DNA of 64,000 bases from Nonomuraea sp. SYSU D8015 (GTDB taxonomy: Bacteria; Actinomycetota; Actinomycetes; Streptosporangiales; Streptosporangiaceae), in NCBI RefSeq assembly GCF_008065375.1, contig NZ_VJYI01000006.1, positions 248,001 to 312,000 of the forward strand, written 5' to 3'. Below, in pieces: positions 26,066 through 34,344 of this stretch; positions within the stretch are counted from its first letter, which is position 1; each line of letters opens with the position of its first letter. The notes beneath the pieces are model-generated. The model searched no databases. It saw only the letters and a list, made by a program, of their open reading frames with translations, and had not been told where the DNA came from. The translations under genes and the position numbers were made by a program.

Positions 26066-26140
26066 ATGAAGAAGATCGTCGTCCACCGGCCAGGGACCGT
26101 TAAGCCGACTGCCGCGGCCGCGCCGAGGCACAGCCCCTGA
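26066..26140 (+). CDS. 24-residue peptide ORF coupled to the TPR gene
   Basis: The ATG at 26066, behind GAGAGGGCGCCC, opens a short frame starting MKKIVVHRPGTVKP and ending in an Ala-rich, then basic, tail (APRHSP). Its TGA overlaps the ATG of the TPR protein gene (TGATG at 26138-26142), which indicates translational coupling. The basic start and absence of acidic residues resemble a leader or precursor peptide. I do not recognise a family, and a purely regulatory leader is equally possible. Confidence 0.45.
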   Translation: MKKIVVHRPGTVKPTAAAAPRHSP

Positions 26141-27852
26141 TGCCGTCCAGGCCGGCGTCCCCACCCGGGGCGCCGGCATCCGGGCGGAGTACACACGTGG
26201 ACCCGATCCTCCTCGACGCCGATCGCCGCATCGGCGGCCCGTACACCTTCGCCGCCGCCCTTCTCGATCATCTCGTCCCGGTGGCGCTGGAGCGCTGGCC
26301 TGAGCTGGTGGCCGCGTACGACATCGAGATCCGTGCGGCGGCGCCCCACCTGCGCGGGGTCGTTCCGGCACGCAGGCGCTCGCTGGCCGACGACCTTCCC
26401 CGGGGGCAGCGGATCCTCGTGCCCGGCGCCCGTCGGAGCCTCAGGGTCGCCAACGGCCTGGCCGAGTTCGTACGCGATCATCTGCGTCGCGCCGGGGCGC
26501 TCGCGGTAACCGTGGCGAACCTCGCCGAGGCCGACCATACCGACGCCGAGCTCGTCGCCGTGCTGCGGCGCAGGCTCGAGCCCGGCCTGCTCACGATCGC
26601 CGAGGGCCCGTCCGCGCCCGGGACGGGGCCGCTGCCCGCCGACTTCGACCGCTACCGCGACGAGGGCTTCCATCACGCGATGGCCGAATCCGGCCTGGCG
26701 CGGCTGCGGGAGCAGTACGACCCCATCCTCCTTCAGCGGGTGGGCGCCGCCCTGGAGGCCATCGAACGCGAGGACGAGGCCCGCGCGCTCTACGACCGGG
26801 CCCGGCGCGCGACCACCGACCCCAAACACCGGGCGACCATCGCGTACTCCACAGCCATGATCCTCGTCCGCCACCACGACCCGGTCCGGCGCGACCCCGA
26901 GGAGGCCCTGGCCTGGATCAACGAGGCCATCACGATCACCTCGCTGCTGCCCGACCCGCGCGAGCGCGCCTTCCACCTCGGCTTCGACCTCAACGGCAAG
27001 GCCCTGGTCGAGGTACGCAGGAGGCGCCCCGACGCGGCCATGGAGCTCGTGCGGCAGGCCATCGACCTGGCCGAGACGCACCTGCCGGACGAGCACCCGA
27101 TCCACCGGCTCGTGCTGTACGCCAACCGCGCCCAGCTCCTGGCCGCGGCGGGCCACGCGGAAGAGGCGCTGGCCGACTACACCCGCGCCATCGAGACCGA
27201 CCCCGGCTACCCCGACTACTACCTCGACCGCGGCAACCTCCTGCACGCCCTCGGCAGGGCGGAGGAGGCCCTGGCCGACTACGAGGCCGTCATGCGGCTG
27301 AGCCCGCCGTTCCCTGAGGCCTACTACAACCGCTCGGAGCTCAGATTCGCCGCGGGCGACCTGGAGGGCGCCCGCGCCGACCTGGACCACACGCTGGAGC
27401 TGGATCCCGGGTTCGTCCCCGCCTACGTCAACCGCAGCGGGATATATGCCTCGACCGGGGACTACGGCCTGGCGAGGGAGGACGTCGAGCGGGGCCTGGC
27501 GCTGGCGCCGCGCGACCCGCACCTGTTGTGCGTGCTCGCGCAGGTGGAGCTGGCCGACGGCCGCCTTCCGGAGGCTCGGGCCGCCTACGACGCGGCCCTC
27601 ACGATCGACCCCGGCCTGGTGGCGGCCTGGGCGGGCCGGGCCGAGCTGGCCTTCGAGCGCGGCGACCACGACGCGGCGCTGGCCGACCTGGCCCGCGCGC
27701 TCGACCTGGAGGAGAGCGCCGAGCTGCTGTTCAACAGGTCGGTGGTGTACCGGGCCGCGGGCCGGCCCGAGCAGGCCAGGCGCGACCTGCTCAGGGCCGC
27801 GGAGCTGGCCCCGGGAGACGAGGACGTGGAACGGGCGCTGGCCGAAGCCTGA
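26140..27852 (+). CDS. TPR-repeat protein with unknown N-terminal domain
   Basis: The 570-residue protein has an N-terminal globular part (about 20-190; DPILLDADRRIGGPYTFAAA ... LAEADHTDAELVAVLRRRLEP) that I do not recognise, then at least eight tetratricopeptide-type repeats (about 205-565), for example RAQLLAAAGHAEEALADYTR and NRSELRFAAGDLEGARADL. No membrane helix or signal peptide is seen, so it is probably a cytoplasmic scaffold. Its start overlaps the stop of a 24-residue ORF. Codon use matches its neighbours. Confidence 0.8.
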   Translation: MPSRPASPPGAPASGRSTHVDPILLDADRRIGGPYTFAAALLDHLVPVALERWPELVAAYDIEIRAAAPHLRGVVPARRRSLADDLPRGQRILVPGARRSLRVANGLAEFVRDHLRRAGALAVTVANLAEADHTDAELVAVLRRRLEPGLLTIAEGPSAPGTGPLPADFDRYRDEGFHHAMAESGLARLREQYDPILLQRVGAALEAIEREDEARALYDRARRATTDPKHRATIAYSTAMILVRHHDPVRRDPEEALAWINEAITITSLLPDPRERAFHLGFDLNGKALVEVRRRRPDAAMELVRQAIDLAETHLPDEHPIHRLVLYANRAQLLAAAGHAEEALADYTRAIETDPGYPDYYLDRGNLLHALGRAEEALADYEAVMRLSPPFPEAYYNRSELRFAAGDLEGARADLDHTLELDPGFVPAYVNRSGIYASTGDYGLAREDVERGLALAPRDPHLLCVLAQVELADGRLPEARAAYDAALTIDPGLVAAWAGRAELAFERGDHDAALADLARALDLEESAELLFNRSVVYRAAGRPEQARRDLLRAAELAPGDEDVERALAEA

Positions 27853-27967
27853 GCCGGGCGTCGGGCGGGCGCCGACCGCGGCGTGAGCGTTGTGAGGTGC
27901 GTGGTGTAAGAACGGGCGGGATTCGGTCACTTCCCTGTGTGATGACGAACATGAGACAGAGGAGGGC

Positions 27968-28501
27968 GTGTTGACCGAGCCTGATCCCCGGGACCGGTTC
28001 ACCGCCCTCTACAGCGCCTGCTACGCGAGCGTGTACGCCTACGCGGTCGGCCGCGCGGGACGGCAGCTCGCCGAAGAGGTGGCGAGCGAGACCTTCTGCG
28101 TCGCGTGGCGACGCATCGACGACGTGCCGGACGAGGCGCTGCCGTGGCTGCTCGGAGTCGCGCGCAACGTCCTGCTGGAGTCCTACCGGGCCGAGGCGCG
28201 GCGGAAATCGCTGGAGGCCGAGCTGTCGACCTGGACGGTGGCGGAAGGCGACGTCGCCGAGTCGGTGACGGAGCGGGCGGCCGTCCTGCGCGCGCTCGCC
28301 ACCTTGTCCGACGGCGATCGTGAGCTGCTCACGCTGGTCGCCTGGCACGGGTTGCGGCCCGCGCAGGCGGCGAAGGTGGTCGGGTGCTCCACGGCCACGT
28401 ACTTCGTCCGGCTGCATCGTGCCCGGCGGAGGTTGGAGCGGGCGGTTGATCCGGGCGTGCCCGCCGCATCGGTGGCACTCGTGAAGGAGGCGACACAGTG
28501 A
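27968..28501 (+). CDS. ECF-type RNA polymerase sigma factor
   Basis: The 177-residue protein has sigma-70 region 2 (ALYSACYASVYAYAVGRAG ... VASETFCVAWRR, residues 10-48) and region 4 (LSDGDRELLTLVAWHGL ... ATYFVRLHRARRRLER, about 115-158). There is no region 3, as in ECF sigmas. The start is a GTG at 27968 behind GAGGAGGG. The stop overlaps the GTG of the next gene (GTGA), a membrane protein that is probably its regulator. Targets are unknown. Confidence 0.85.
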   Translation: MLTEPDPRDRFTALYSACYASVYAYAVGRAGRQLAEEVASETFCVAWRRIDDVPDEALPWLLGVARNVLLESYRAEARRKSLEAELSTWTVAEGDVAESVTERAAVLRALATLSDGDRELLTLVAWHGLRPAQAAKVVGCSTATYFVRLHRARRRLERAVDPGVPAASVALVKEATQ

Positions 28502-29577
28502 AGAAGATCGACGTGATGAAGGTGCTTCCCGAGGCCCGCCCGGCGTCGCTGCGACCGGCCGACGACCCGGACCGGCTCGCACGGATCGTCGCCGCCGCCA
28601 CCACCGCCCCTTCCTCCCGGAACGGAGTCCGTGCCCGGCGCCGCCGGTTGGGCCTGGCCTGGCGGGTGGGGATCGCCGCGGCCGCCGGCGTCGCGGTGGC
28701 CGTCCCCCTGGCGCTGATGGGGACCGGCGGTCCATCCGCCGATCCCGCCGCCCGGAGCCTGCTGCTCGCCGCCGCGGAACAGACGGGGCGGACGCCGACG
28801 GGCACCGGCAGGTACTGGCACACCCGCGGCGCGAACTGGGGCGGATTGTTCTCCGCGGGCAGGACCCACGGCTTCTGCAAGGACGAGACCTGGGTGGCCC
28901 GCTCACCCGCCGACCCGAGCTGGTGGGTCGTCCATTCCTGGAGCCGGGTGGAGGCCGCGCCGGACGCCCCGCCTCCCGAGGAGGGCTCGTTCGACTCGCG
29001 ACAAGCGCACTTCACCTGCGCTCGCGGCAACCGCGCCCTGAGTGAGCAGACCGACACGACACCCTATGCGGGCCGGCTGAACGATTTCGCCGAGCCGGGT
29101 TCGAGCTGGCCCAACGTGAACGGCAGGCCCGTGACCGTCGCCGAACTCGAACGTCTGCCCAGCGACCCCGAGGCGCTGAAGGAGGTGCTCATCGGATGGC
29201 AGAACGCCGATCTGAGCGACGCCAAACGGGACGAGATCCTCTTCCAGCAGGCCGCCGAGCTGCTGCTCGAACTCCCTGTTCCGGCGGGAGCCAGGTCGGC
29301 GTTGTTCACCCTGCTCGCCGACCTGCCGCAGGTCCGGTCGCTCGGCGCGGTACGTGACCCGCTCGGTCGCGAGGGCGTCGGGGTCGCGTTCCGCACGTGC
29401 GAGACCCGATACGGCACCGAGACGCGGATCCTGTTCGACAAGGGCACCGGGCGGCTGCTGTCGGTGCAGAATGCGGCGGGCAAACAGGGATGCGGCGATC
29501 TCCGCCCGCGCAGCTGGACCGCCGTCCTGGAATCCGGCTGGACCGACGAGACCCCGGAACTGCCCGGACGGTCCTAG
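28498..29577 (+). CDS. CU044_5270-type membrane protein, partner of the ECF sigma factor
   Basis: The 359-residue protein has a basic cytoplasmic N terminus, one membrane helix (about 53-72, VGIAAAAGVAVAVPLALMG) and a large exterior domain with several Cys and Trp residues. This layout and the coupling to an ECF sigma gene match the CU044_5270 family. An anti-sigma-like role is inference; no zinc-binding anti-sigma motif is visible. Its TAG overlaps the stop codon of the convergent siderophore ATPase gene by three bases. Confidence 0.7.
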   Translation: MKKIDVMKVLPEARPASLRPADDPDRLARIVAAATTAPSSRNGVRARRRRLGLAWRVGIAAAAGVAVAVPLALMGTGGPSADPAARSLLLAAAEQTGRTPTGTGRYWHTRGANWGGLFSAGRTHGFCKDETWVARSPADPSWWVVHSWSRVEAAPDAPPPEEGSFDSRQAHFTCARGNRALSEQTDTTPYAGRLNDFAEPGSSWPNVNGRPVTVAELERLPSDPEALKEVLIGWQNADLSDAKRDEILFQQAAELLLELPVPAGARSALFTLLADLPQVRSLGAVRDPLGREGVGVAFRTCETRYGTETRILFDKGTGRLLSVQNAAGKQGCGDLRPRSWTAVLESGWTDETPELPGRS

Positions 29578-30368
29578 GCCGCGGGATGGGAGCGGGGGCG
29601 GATCGGGACGACCAGCGGCGTGCCGGCCACGGGGTCCTCGATGACCTTGGCGTCCAGCTCGAACACGTCCCCGAGCAACTCCTCGGTGAGCACCTCGTGC
29701 GGGCTGCCCGCCGCGATCACCTTGCCGGCCCGCATGGCCACCAGCCGGTCGGCGTAGCGGGCGGCCAGGTTGAGGTCGTGCAGCACCATGACGACCGTGC
29801 GGCCCGCCTCCCGGTGGAGGTGCCGGACGAGCTCCAGCACCTCCACCTGATGCGCCAGGTCCAGGAACGTCGTGGGCTCGTCGAGCAGCAGCAGGTCCGT
29901 GCCCTGGGCCAGGGCCATGGAGATCCACGCCCGCTGCCGCTGCCCGCCCGACAGCTCGTCCAGCGGCCGCTCGGCCAGGTCGGCCAGGCCCGTCATGTCC
30001 AGCGCGGTCGCGACGGCGTCCTCGTCGTCGGAGGACCACTGCCGGTACCACGTCTGGTGCGGATGCCGGCCCCTGGCCACCAGGTCGGCCACGGTCAGCC
30101 CCTCGGGCGCGGTGGGCGCCTGGGGCAGCACGCCGAGGATCTTGGCCACCTCACGGGTGGGGATCTTGTCGATGCGTTTGCCGTCGAGCAGCACCTCGCC
30201 GCCCTGGGGCTTGAGCAGCCGGCCGAGCGCACGCAGCAGGGTCGACTTGCCGCAGCCGTTCGGGCCGATGATGGTGGTCACGGAGCCCGCCTCGATGCCC
30301 AGGTCGAGCCCGTCGACGACGATCCGGTCGCCGTATCCGAGCCGGACGGCGGCGGTCTGCAGTCTCAC
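29574..30368 (-). CDS. Iron-siderophore ABC transporter ATP-binding protein (FepC/FecE type)
   Basis: The 264-residue ATPase energises ferric-siderophore import. It has Walker A GPNGCGKST, Q-loop region VLPQAPTAPEG, signature LSGGQRQR, Walker B LLLLDEPTTFLD and the H-loop MVLHDLN. The GTG at 30366-30368 overlaps the stop of the upstream permease (GTGA), so the open frame further upstream is not part of it. It is the third gene of a minus-strand operon that starts at an iron box. Confidence 0.92.
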   Translation of the reverse strand: MRLQTAAVRLGYGDRIVVDGLDLGIEAGSVTTIIGPNGCGKSTLLRALGRLLKPQGGEVLLDGKRIDKIPTREVAKILGVLPQAPTAPEGLTVADLVARGRHPHQTWYRQWSSDDEDAVATALDMTGLADLAERPLDELSGGQRQRAWISMALAQGTDLLLLDEPTTFLDLAHQVEVLELVRHLHREAGRTVVMVLHDLNLAARYADRLVAMRAGKVIAAGSPHEVLTEELLGDVFELDAKVIEDPVAGTPLVVPIRPRSHPAA

Positions 30369-31459
30369 TTCTGCGCCCACTTCTGGGCCCTCCAGATCAG
30401 ATGGATCAAGTACGGAGCGCCGAGCACGGCGGTGACGATGCCGACAGGCAGTTCGAGCGGGGAGAACGCGGTCCTGGCGATCAGATCGGCGCCCGTGGTG
30501 AGCACCGCGCCGATGATCGCCGAGCACAGCAGCGGCGGCCGGCCCGAGCGCACCAGCCGGAGCGCGATCTGCGGCGAGGCGAGCGCCACGAACGCGATCG
30601 GCCCGGCGGAGGCGGTGGCCACGGCGGCCAGCAGCACGGCGGCCAGGATCAGCAGGGCACGGGCCAGGTTCGTCCGGACGCCCAGCGAGACGACCGTGTC
30701 GTCGCTGAAGCGCAGCGCGTCGAGCGAGCGGGTGCCGAGCAGGGTCACCGGCACGAGCACGGCCAGGGCCAGCGCGGTGGGAACCACGTGCTCCCAGCCG
30801 CGGCCGTTGAGCGAGCCGGTGATCCAGACCATGGCGCGGCCGGTGTCGTTGACGTCGCCGACGGTCAGGAGCCAGAACTTGACGTTGGTGAAGACGGCGG
30901 CCACCCCGATGCCGACCAGCACCAGGCGGTAGCCGTCCAGGCCGCGCCGCCACGCCAGTCCGTACACGACGGTCGCGCCGACCAGGCCGCCGAGCAGGGC
31001 GAGCGCGGGGATGCCGAGGGTGGACAGCAGGCCGCTGGTGCCGCCGTACACACTGCCGCTGAACACCACGCCCGCCACGACCGTGACGGAGGCGCCGGTC
31101 GTGACACCGAGGATCTCGGGGCTCGCCAGCGGGTTGCGGGCGATGGACTGGATGATCGCGCCGGACAGCGCGAGCGCCGCGCCGACGAGGGCGCCGGTCA
31201 GGGCGCGCGGCAGACGCAACTCCATGATGACGAAGTGGGCGGCGCTCGCCTGGTCGAACGTGCCGGCGACGACCTCGGCGAGCGTCATCTCGATCTCGCC
31301 GATGCGCATGTTCATGGCCATGAGCAGGGCGAGCAGCCCGAGGCCGAGCACCGAGACCGCGACGCCGCGCAGGCGGATCCGCCAGGACAGGGCGCCGCCG
31401 ACGCGCAGGGGGAGGACAGCGGTCTCAGAAATGGCATGAGATCGCCCGAACACAGTCAT
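30365..31459 (-). CDS. Iron-siderophore ABC transporter permease (FecCD family), second
   Basis: The 364-residue protein has about nine to ten hydrophobic helices and the FecCD hallmarks RLPRALTGALVGAALALSG, RNPLASPEILGVTTGA and GPIAFVALASPQIALRL. It pairs with the upstream permease to form the membrane channel. Its ATG (31457-31459) overlaps the stop of the first permease by one base, and its stop overlaps the ATPase start. Confidence 0.92.
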   Translation of the reverse strand: MTVFGRSHAISETAVLPLRVGGALSWRIRLRGVAVSVLGLGLLALLMAMNMRIGEIEMTLAEVVAGTFDQASAAHFVIMELRLPRALTGALVGAALALSGAIIQSIARNPLASPEILGVTTGASVTVVAGVVFSGSVYGGTSGLLSTLGIPALALLGGLVGATVVYGLAWRRGLDGYRLVLVGIGVAAVFTNVKFWLLTVGDVNDTGRAMVWITGSLNGRGWEHVVPTALALAVLVPVTLLGTRSLDALRFSDDTVVSLGVRTNLARALLILAAVLLAAVATASAGPIAFVALASPQIALRLVRSGRPPLLCSAIIGAVLTTGADLIARTAFSPLELPVGIVTAVLGAPYLIHLIWRAQKWAQK

Positions 31460-32511
31460 CACAGGCGCACCGGCTTCCTGCGGCGGACCATGGCCACGAA
31501 GAACGGCGCGCCGATCAGCGCGAGCACCACGCCCACCTCCAGTTCTCCCGGCGGCGCCACCACGCGGCCGATCACGTCGGCGAGCAGCAGCAGCGCCGCG
31601 CCGATCAGCCCCGAGTACGGGAGCAGCCACCGGTGGTCGGTGCCCGACAGAGGGCGCGCCAAGTGGGGCACGATCAGGCCGACGAACGACAGGGAGCCGC
31701 AGGCGGCCACCGCGGCGCCGGTCAGCAGGGTGACGGAGGCGACACCGACGGTGCGGGTCATGGTGATGTTCTGGCCGAGGCCGCGGGCCACGTCCTCGCC
31801 GAGGGAGAGCGCGTTCAGCCCTGGTGCGTTGGTCGCCGCCAGGACCAGGCCCACCAGGATGAACGGCAGCACCTGCCAGACCACGTCGGCGCCCCTGGCC
31901 GCGATCGAGCCCGCCTGCCAGAAGCGGAAGACGTCCATCGCCTGCTCGTCCCAGAGGACGATGGCCGAGGTGAGCGCGTACAGGAAGGCGCTGACCGCGG
32001 TGCCCGCGAGCGCCAGTGTGACCGGGGTGGGACCGCCCCTGCCGCCCACCATGCCGAGCGCGAACACCGCCACGCTCGCCACGAGCGCGCCCGCCAGCCC
32101 GAACCAGATGTAGACGAGCAGGCTGGAGGCGCCGAGCAGGATGATCGATGCCACCATCGCGAAGGCCGCCCCCTGCGTGACGCCGAGCAGTCCGGGGTCG
32201 GCGAGCGGGTTGCGGGTGTGGCCCTGCATGAGCGCGCCGGCCACGCCGAGCGCGATGCCGGCGAGCACTCCTAAGACGGTCCTCGGGACGCGGAGGGAGC
32301 GGATGATGATGTCGTTCTCGCTGCCGGTGGGCGCGGTGAGCGCGGACCAGGCGTCGGCGATCGGCACGGACTTCGAGCCGATCGTCACGCTGAGCACCAC
32401 GGCGACGGCCACGGCGGCGAAAAGCGTGAGGAGAACGCTGAAGCGGCGATGGCGGAGGCCATGGAGACGCGGCGCGGCGGCGGTTGCGCTCACCCGGTTC
32501 CTCCTCAGCAT
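31459..32511 (-). CDS. Iron-siderophore ABC transporter permease (FecCD family), first
   Basis: The 350-residue protein has the FecCD features RVPRTVLGVLAGIALGVAGA, RNPLADPGLLGVTQGA and GSLSFVGLIVPHLAR, with multiple membrane helices. It is the first gene of the minus-strand uptake operon. Its start is 29 bases from the IdeR/DmdR-type iron box shared with the divergent binding-protein gene. Confidence 0.92.
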   Translation of the reverse strand: MLRRNRVSATAAAPRLHGLRHRRFSVLLTLFAAVAVAVVLSVTIGSKSVPIADAWSALTAPTGSENDIIIRSLRVPRTVLGVLAGIALGVAGALMQGHTRNPLADPGLLGVTQGAAFAMVASIILLGASSLLVYIWFGLAGALVASVAVFALGMVGGRGGPTPVTLALAGTAVSAFLYALTSAIVLWDEQAMDVFRFWQAGSIAARGADVVWQVLPFILVGLVLAATNAPGLNALSLGEDVARGLGQNITMTRTVGVASVTLLTGAAVAACGSLSFVGLIVPHLARPLSGTDHRWLLPYSGLIGAALLLLADVIGRVVAPPGELEVGVVLALIGAPFFVAMVRRRKPVRL

Positions 32512-32539
32512 TTGCTCGATCCTGGTGAAGTATGCCAGC

Positions 32540-32558
32540 TTAGGCAGGGCTAACCTAA
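32540..32558. promoter_or_regulatory. IdeR/DmdR-type iron box
   Basis: TTAGGCAGGGCTAACCTAA matches the 19-base IdeR/DmdR consensus TTAGGTTAGGCTAACCTAA at 16 positions. It lies between the divergent permease and binding-protein genes, 28 bases and 38 bases from their starts, so an iron-loaded repressor could control both directions. Confidence 0.88.
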
Positions 32559-32559
32559 T

Positions 32560-32578
32560 TTAGGGTTGCCTTACTTTT
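32560..32578. promoter_or_regulatory. Weaker second iron-box-like sequence
   Basis: TTAGGGTTGCCTTACTTTT, one base after the main box, keeps about 12 of 19 consensus positions. DtxR-family repressors often bind as two dimers on overlapping or adjacent sites, so this may extend the operator. Confidence 0.4.
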
Positions 32579-32596
32579 CTGGGAAAGGGATTTCAC

Positions 32597-33586
32597 ATGA
32601 GACCGTTGCGCGCGCTGGTCGGCGCTCTCCTCGTGGCGGGCCTCGCCGCCTGCGGCTCCTCCGAGCCGGCCGCGACCACCTCGACGACTTCCACGGCGGG
32701 TTCCACGGCGGGTGCGACCTTCAGGACCGTGAAGCACGCAATGGGCGAGACGAAGATCCCGACCCAGCCGAAGCGGGTGGTGGCTCTCGACCAGAGCTTC
32801 GTCGACGCGGTCCTCACGCTTGAGACGCCGGTCGTGGGCTACACGACGTACCGGTCGCTCGACGACAAGCTGCCGGGCTACCTCGGCACGGTCGCCGAGC
32901 AGTACGGCAAGGAGGCCACCCCGGTCGGCACGCTGGAGCAGCCCAGCCTGGAGAAGATCATCGCGCTCAAGCCCGACCTGATCGTCTCCGCGAAGGTCCG
33001 GCACGAGGCCCTGTACGACAAGCTCTCCAAGATCGCGCCGACCGTCTTCAGCGAGACCACCGGCGCCATCTGGAAGGAGAACATCCGGCTCATGGGCCAG
33101 GCCCTGGGCAAGGAGGAGCTCGCCGAAACCAAGATCAAGGAGTATGAGGAGCGGGCGGCCAAGATCGGCGCGTCGATCAAGGAGAAGGACGGCAAGCTGC
33201 CGACGATCTCCATCGTCCGTTTCGCCGGTGAGCCGACCGTCCGGCTCTACGTGGAGAAGTCGTACTCCGGCATCGTCATGAAGGACGTCGGCTTCCCGCG
33301 CCCCGAGGGCCAGCCCACCGTGGAGGACACGATCGCGGTGGACGTGAGCCAGGAGCGGATCCCGGACCTGGACGCCGACCACATCTTCGTCTCCACCTAT
33401 GAGGACCCCTCGGTCGAGGAGTCGAAGAACAAGTTCGTCGACAACCCGCTGTGGGCCAAGCTCAAGGGCGAGAAGCACGAGGTCGCCGACCTGACGTGGA
33501 TGACCGCCGTGGGCATCCAGGGCGCGCACTCGGTCCTGGACGACGTCGCCAAGTTCTTCGGCGTCGACGCGGCCAGGACCGCCTGA
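32597..33586 (+). CDS. Iron-siderophore ABC transporter substrate-binding lipoprotein
   Basis: The 329-residue lipoprotein has a signal peptide ending LVAGLAACGSS (Cys19), then a Ser/Thr linker and a FepB/FhuD-type binding domain: KRVVALDQSFVDAVLTLE, EQPSLEKIIALKPDLIV. It captures a ferric siderophore at the outer membrane surface and feeds the two FecCD permeases. It is divergent from them across the iron box. No siderophore synthesis genes are in the window, so the ligand may be exogenous or made elsewhere. Confidence 0.92.
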   Translation: MRPLRALVGALLVAGLAACGSSEPAATTSTTSTAGSTAGATFRTVKHAMGETKIPTQPKRVVALDQSFVDAVLTLETPVVGYTTYRSLDDKLPGYLGTVAEQYGKEATPVGTLEQPSLEKIIALKPDLIVSAKVRHEALYDKLSKIAPTVFSETTGAIWKENIRLMGQALGKEELAETKIKEYEERAAKIGASIKEKDGKLPTISIVRFAGEPTVRLYVEKSYSGIVMKDVGFPRPEGQPTVEDTIAVDVSQERIPDLDADHIFVSTYEDPSVEESKNKFVDNPLWAKLKGEKHEVADLTWMTAVGIQGAHSVLDDVAKFFGVDAARTA

Positions 33587-33598
33587 CCGCTCGCCCCA

Positions 33599-33633
33599 CC
33601 GCCCGGTGACCACGGCCCGGTGGTCACCGGCGG
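33599..33633. terminator. Hairpin between convergent binding-protein and DUF2461 genes
   Basis: CCGCCCGGTGACCAC (33599-33613) pairs with GTGGTCACCGGCGG (33620-33633) with one bulged C and a 6-base loop. It lies 12 bases after one stop codon and includes the DUF2461 stop (33624-33626) in its arm, so it could terminate both genes. Confidence 0.65.
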
Positions 33634-34274
33634 GGGAGCTCGCTGCCGCGGACGTGGGTGCGGAGCCACTCGACCAGCGGGTCGAAGGCGCGCCAGGCCC
33701 GCTCCACCCGGGGGCGGACCTCCGGCGTGTGCACCCAGGGCTCGGGCTCGAAGCGGATGCCCGCGTAGAGCGACTTGTGGCGGAGCAGGTCGATGCGCGG
33801 ATGGTCGTCGGCGAAACCGCGCGGCTTGGTCTTGAGCCGCTCGCCGAGCACCTCGTAACCGGCCGCCGTCAGCGCGTCGGTGATCGCCGACAGCGGCTTG
33901 CCCGTCAGGTCCTCGTCGACTGCCGCGCGGTAGCGGGCCACCTGGTCGGACGCCTGGGTGTAGCAGCCGCCCGCCATGAACAGCCCCGACGCGCTGACCT
34001 CGACGTAGAGCCCGATGCCGGGCATGACGTCGGCGAAGGCGCCCTGGTGGGTCTTGTAAGGCGACTTGTCCTTGGAGAAACGCACGTCACGATAGGGCCG
34101 GAAGAGCTGCGCGGGCCCGAACTCGGCGGCCAGCTCGTCGGTGAGCGCAAGCATGGGCGCCCGCACGGCCTCCTCGTAGAGCTGCTTGTGCCGGGTGAAA
34201 TATGTCTTCGAGTTGTCCGCCTCGAGGCCCTCGTAGAAGAGGAACGCCTCGTCGGGGAAACCGGTGAAACCCAT
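33624..34274 (-). CDS. DUF2461 domain-containing protein
   Basis: The 216-residue protein matches the DUF2461 (TIGR02453) family: GFPDEAFLFYEGLEADNSKT at the start, FRPYRDVRFSKDKSPYKTHQ and a MAGGCYTQASDQVARYR region. The biochemical function is unknown. No signal peptide or membrane helix is seen. The ATG at 34272-34274 is the family start. It is separated from the polysaccharide deacetylase by 70 bases. Confidence 0.88.
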   Translation of the reverse strand: MGFTGFPDEAFLFYEGLEADNSKTYFTRHKQLYEEAVRAPMLALTDELAAEFGPAQLFRPYRDVRFSKDKSPYKTHQGAFADVMPGIGLYVEVSASGLFMAGGCYTQASDQVARYRAAVDEDLTGKPLSAITDALTAAGYEVLGERLKTKPRGFADDHPRIDLLRHKSLYAGIRFEPEPWVHTPEVRPRVERAWRAFDPLVEWLRTHVRGSELPRR

Positions 34275-34344
34275 GCCGCAAGAGTGCCACGGCCCACCGA
34301 CAACGCGGGAAGCCGATCAACGCGACAGGTAGGTGCAAACCCCG

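Noticed and set aside
30369..30953. N-terminal extension of the siderophore ATPase
   Set aside because: The extension overlaps the permease in another frame; the GTG at 30368 places the ATPase start exactly at the usual first beta strand.
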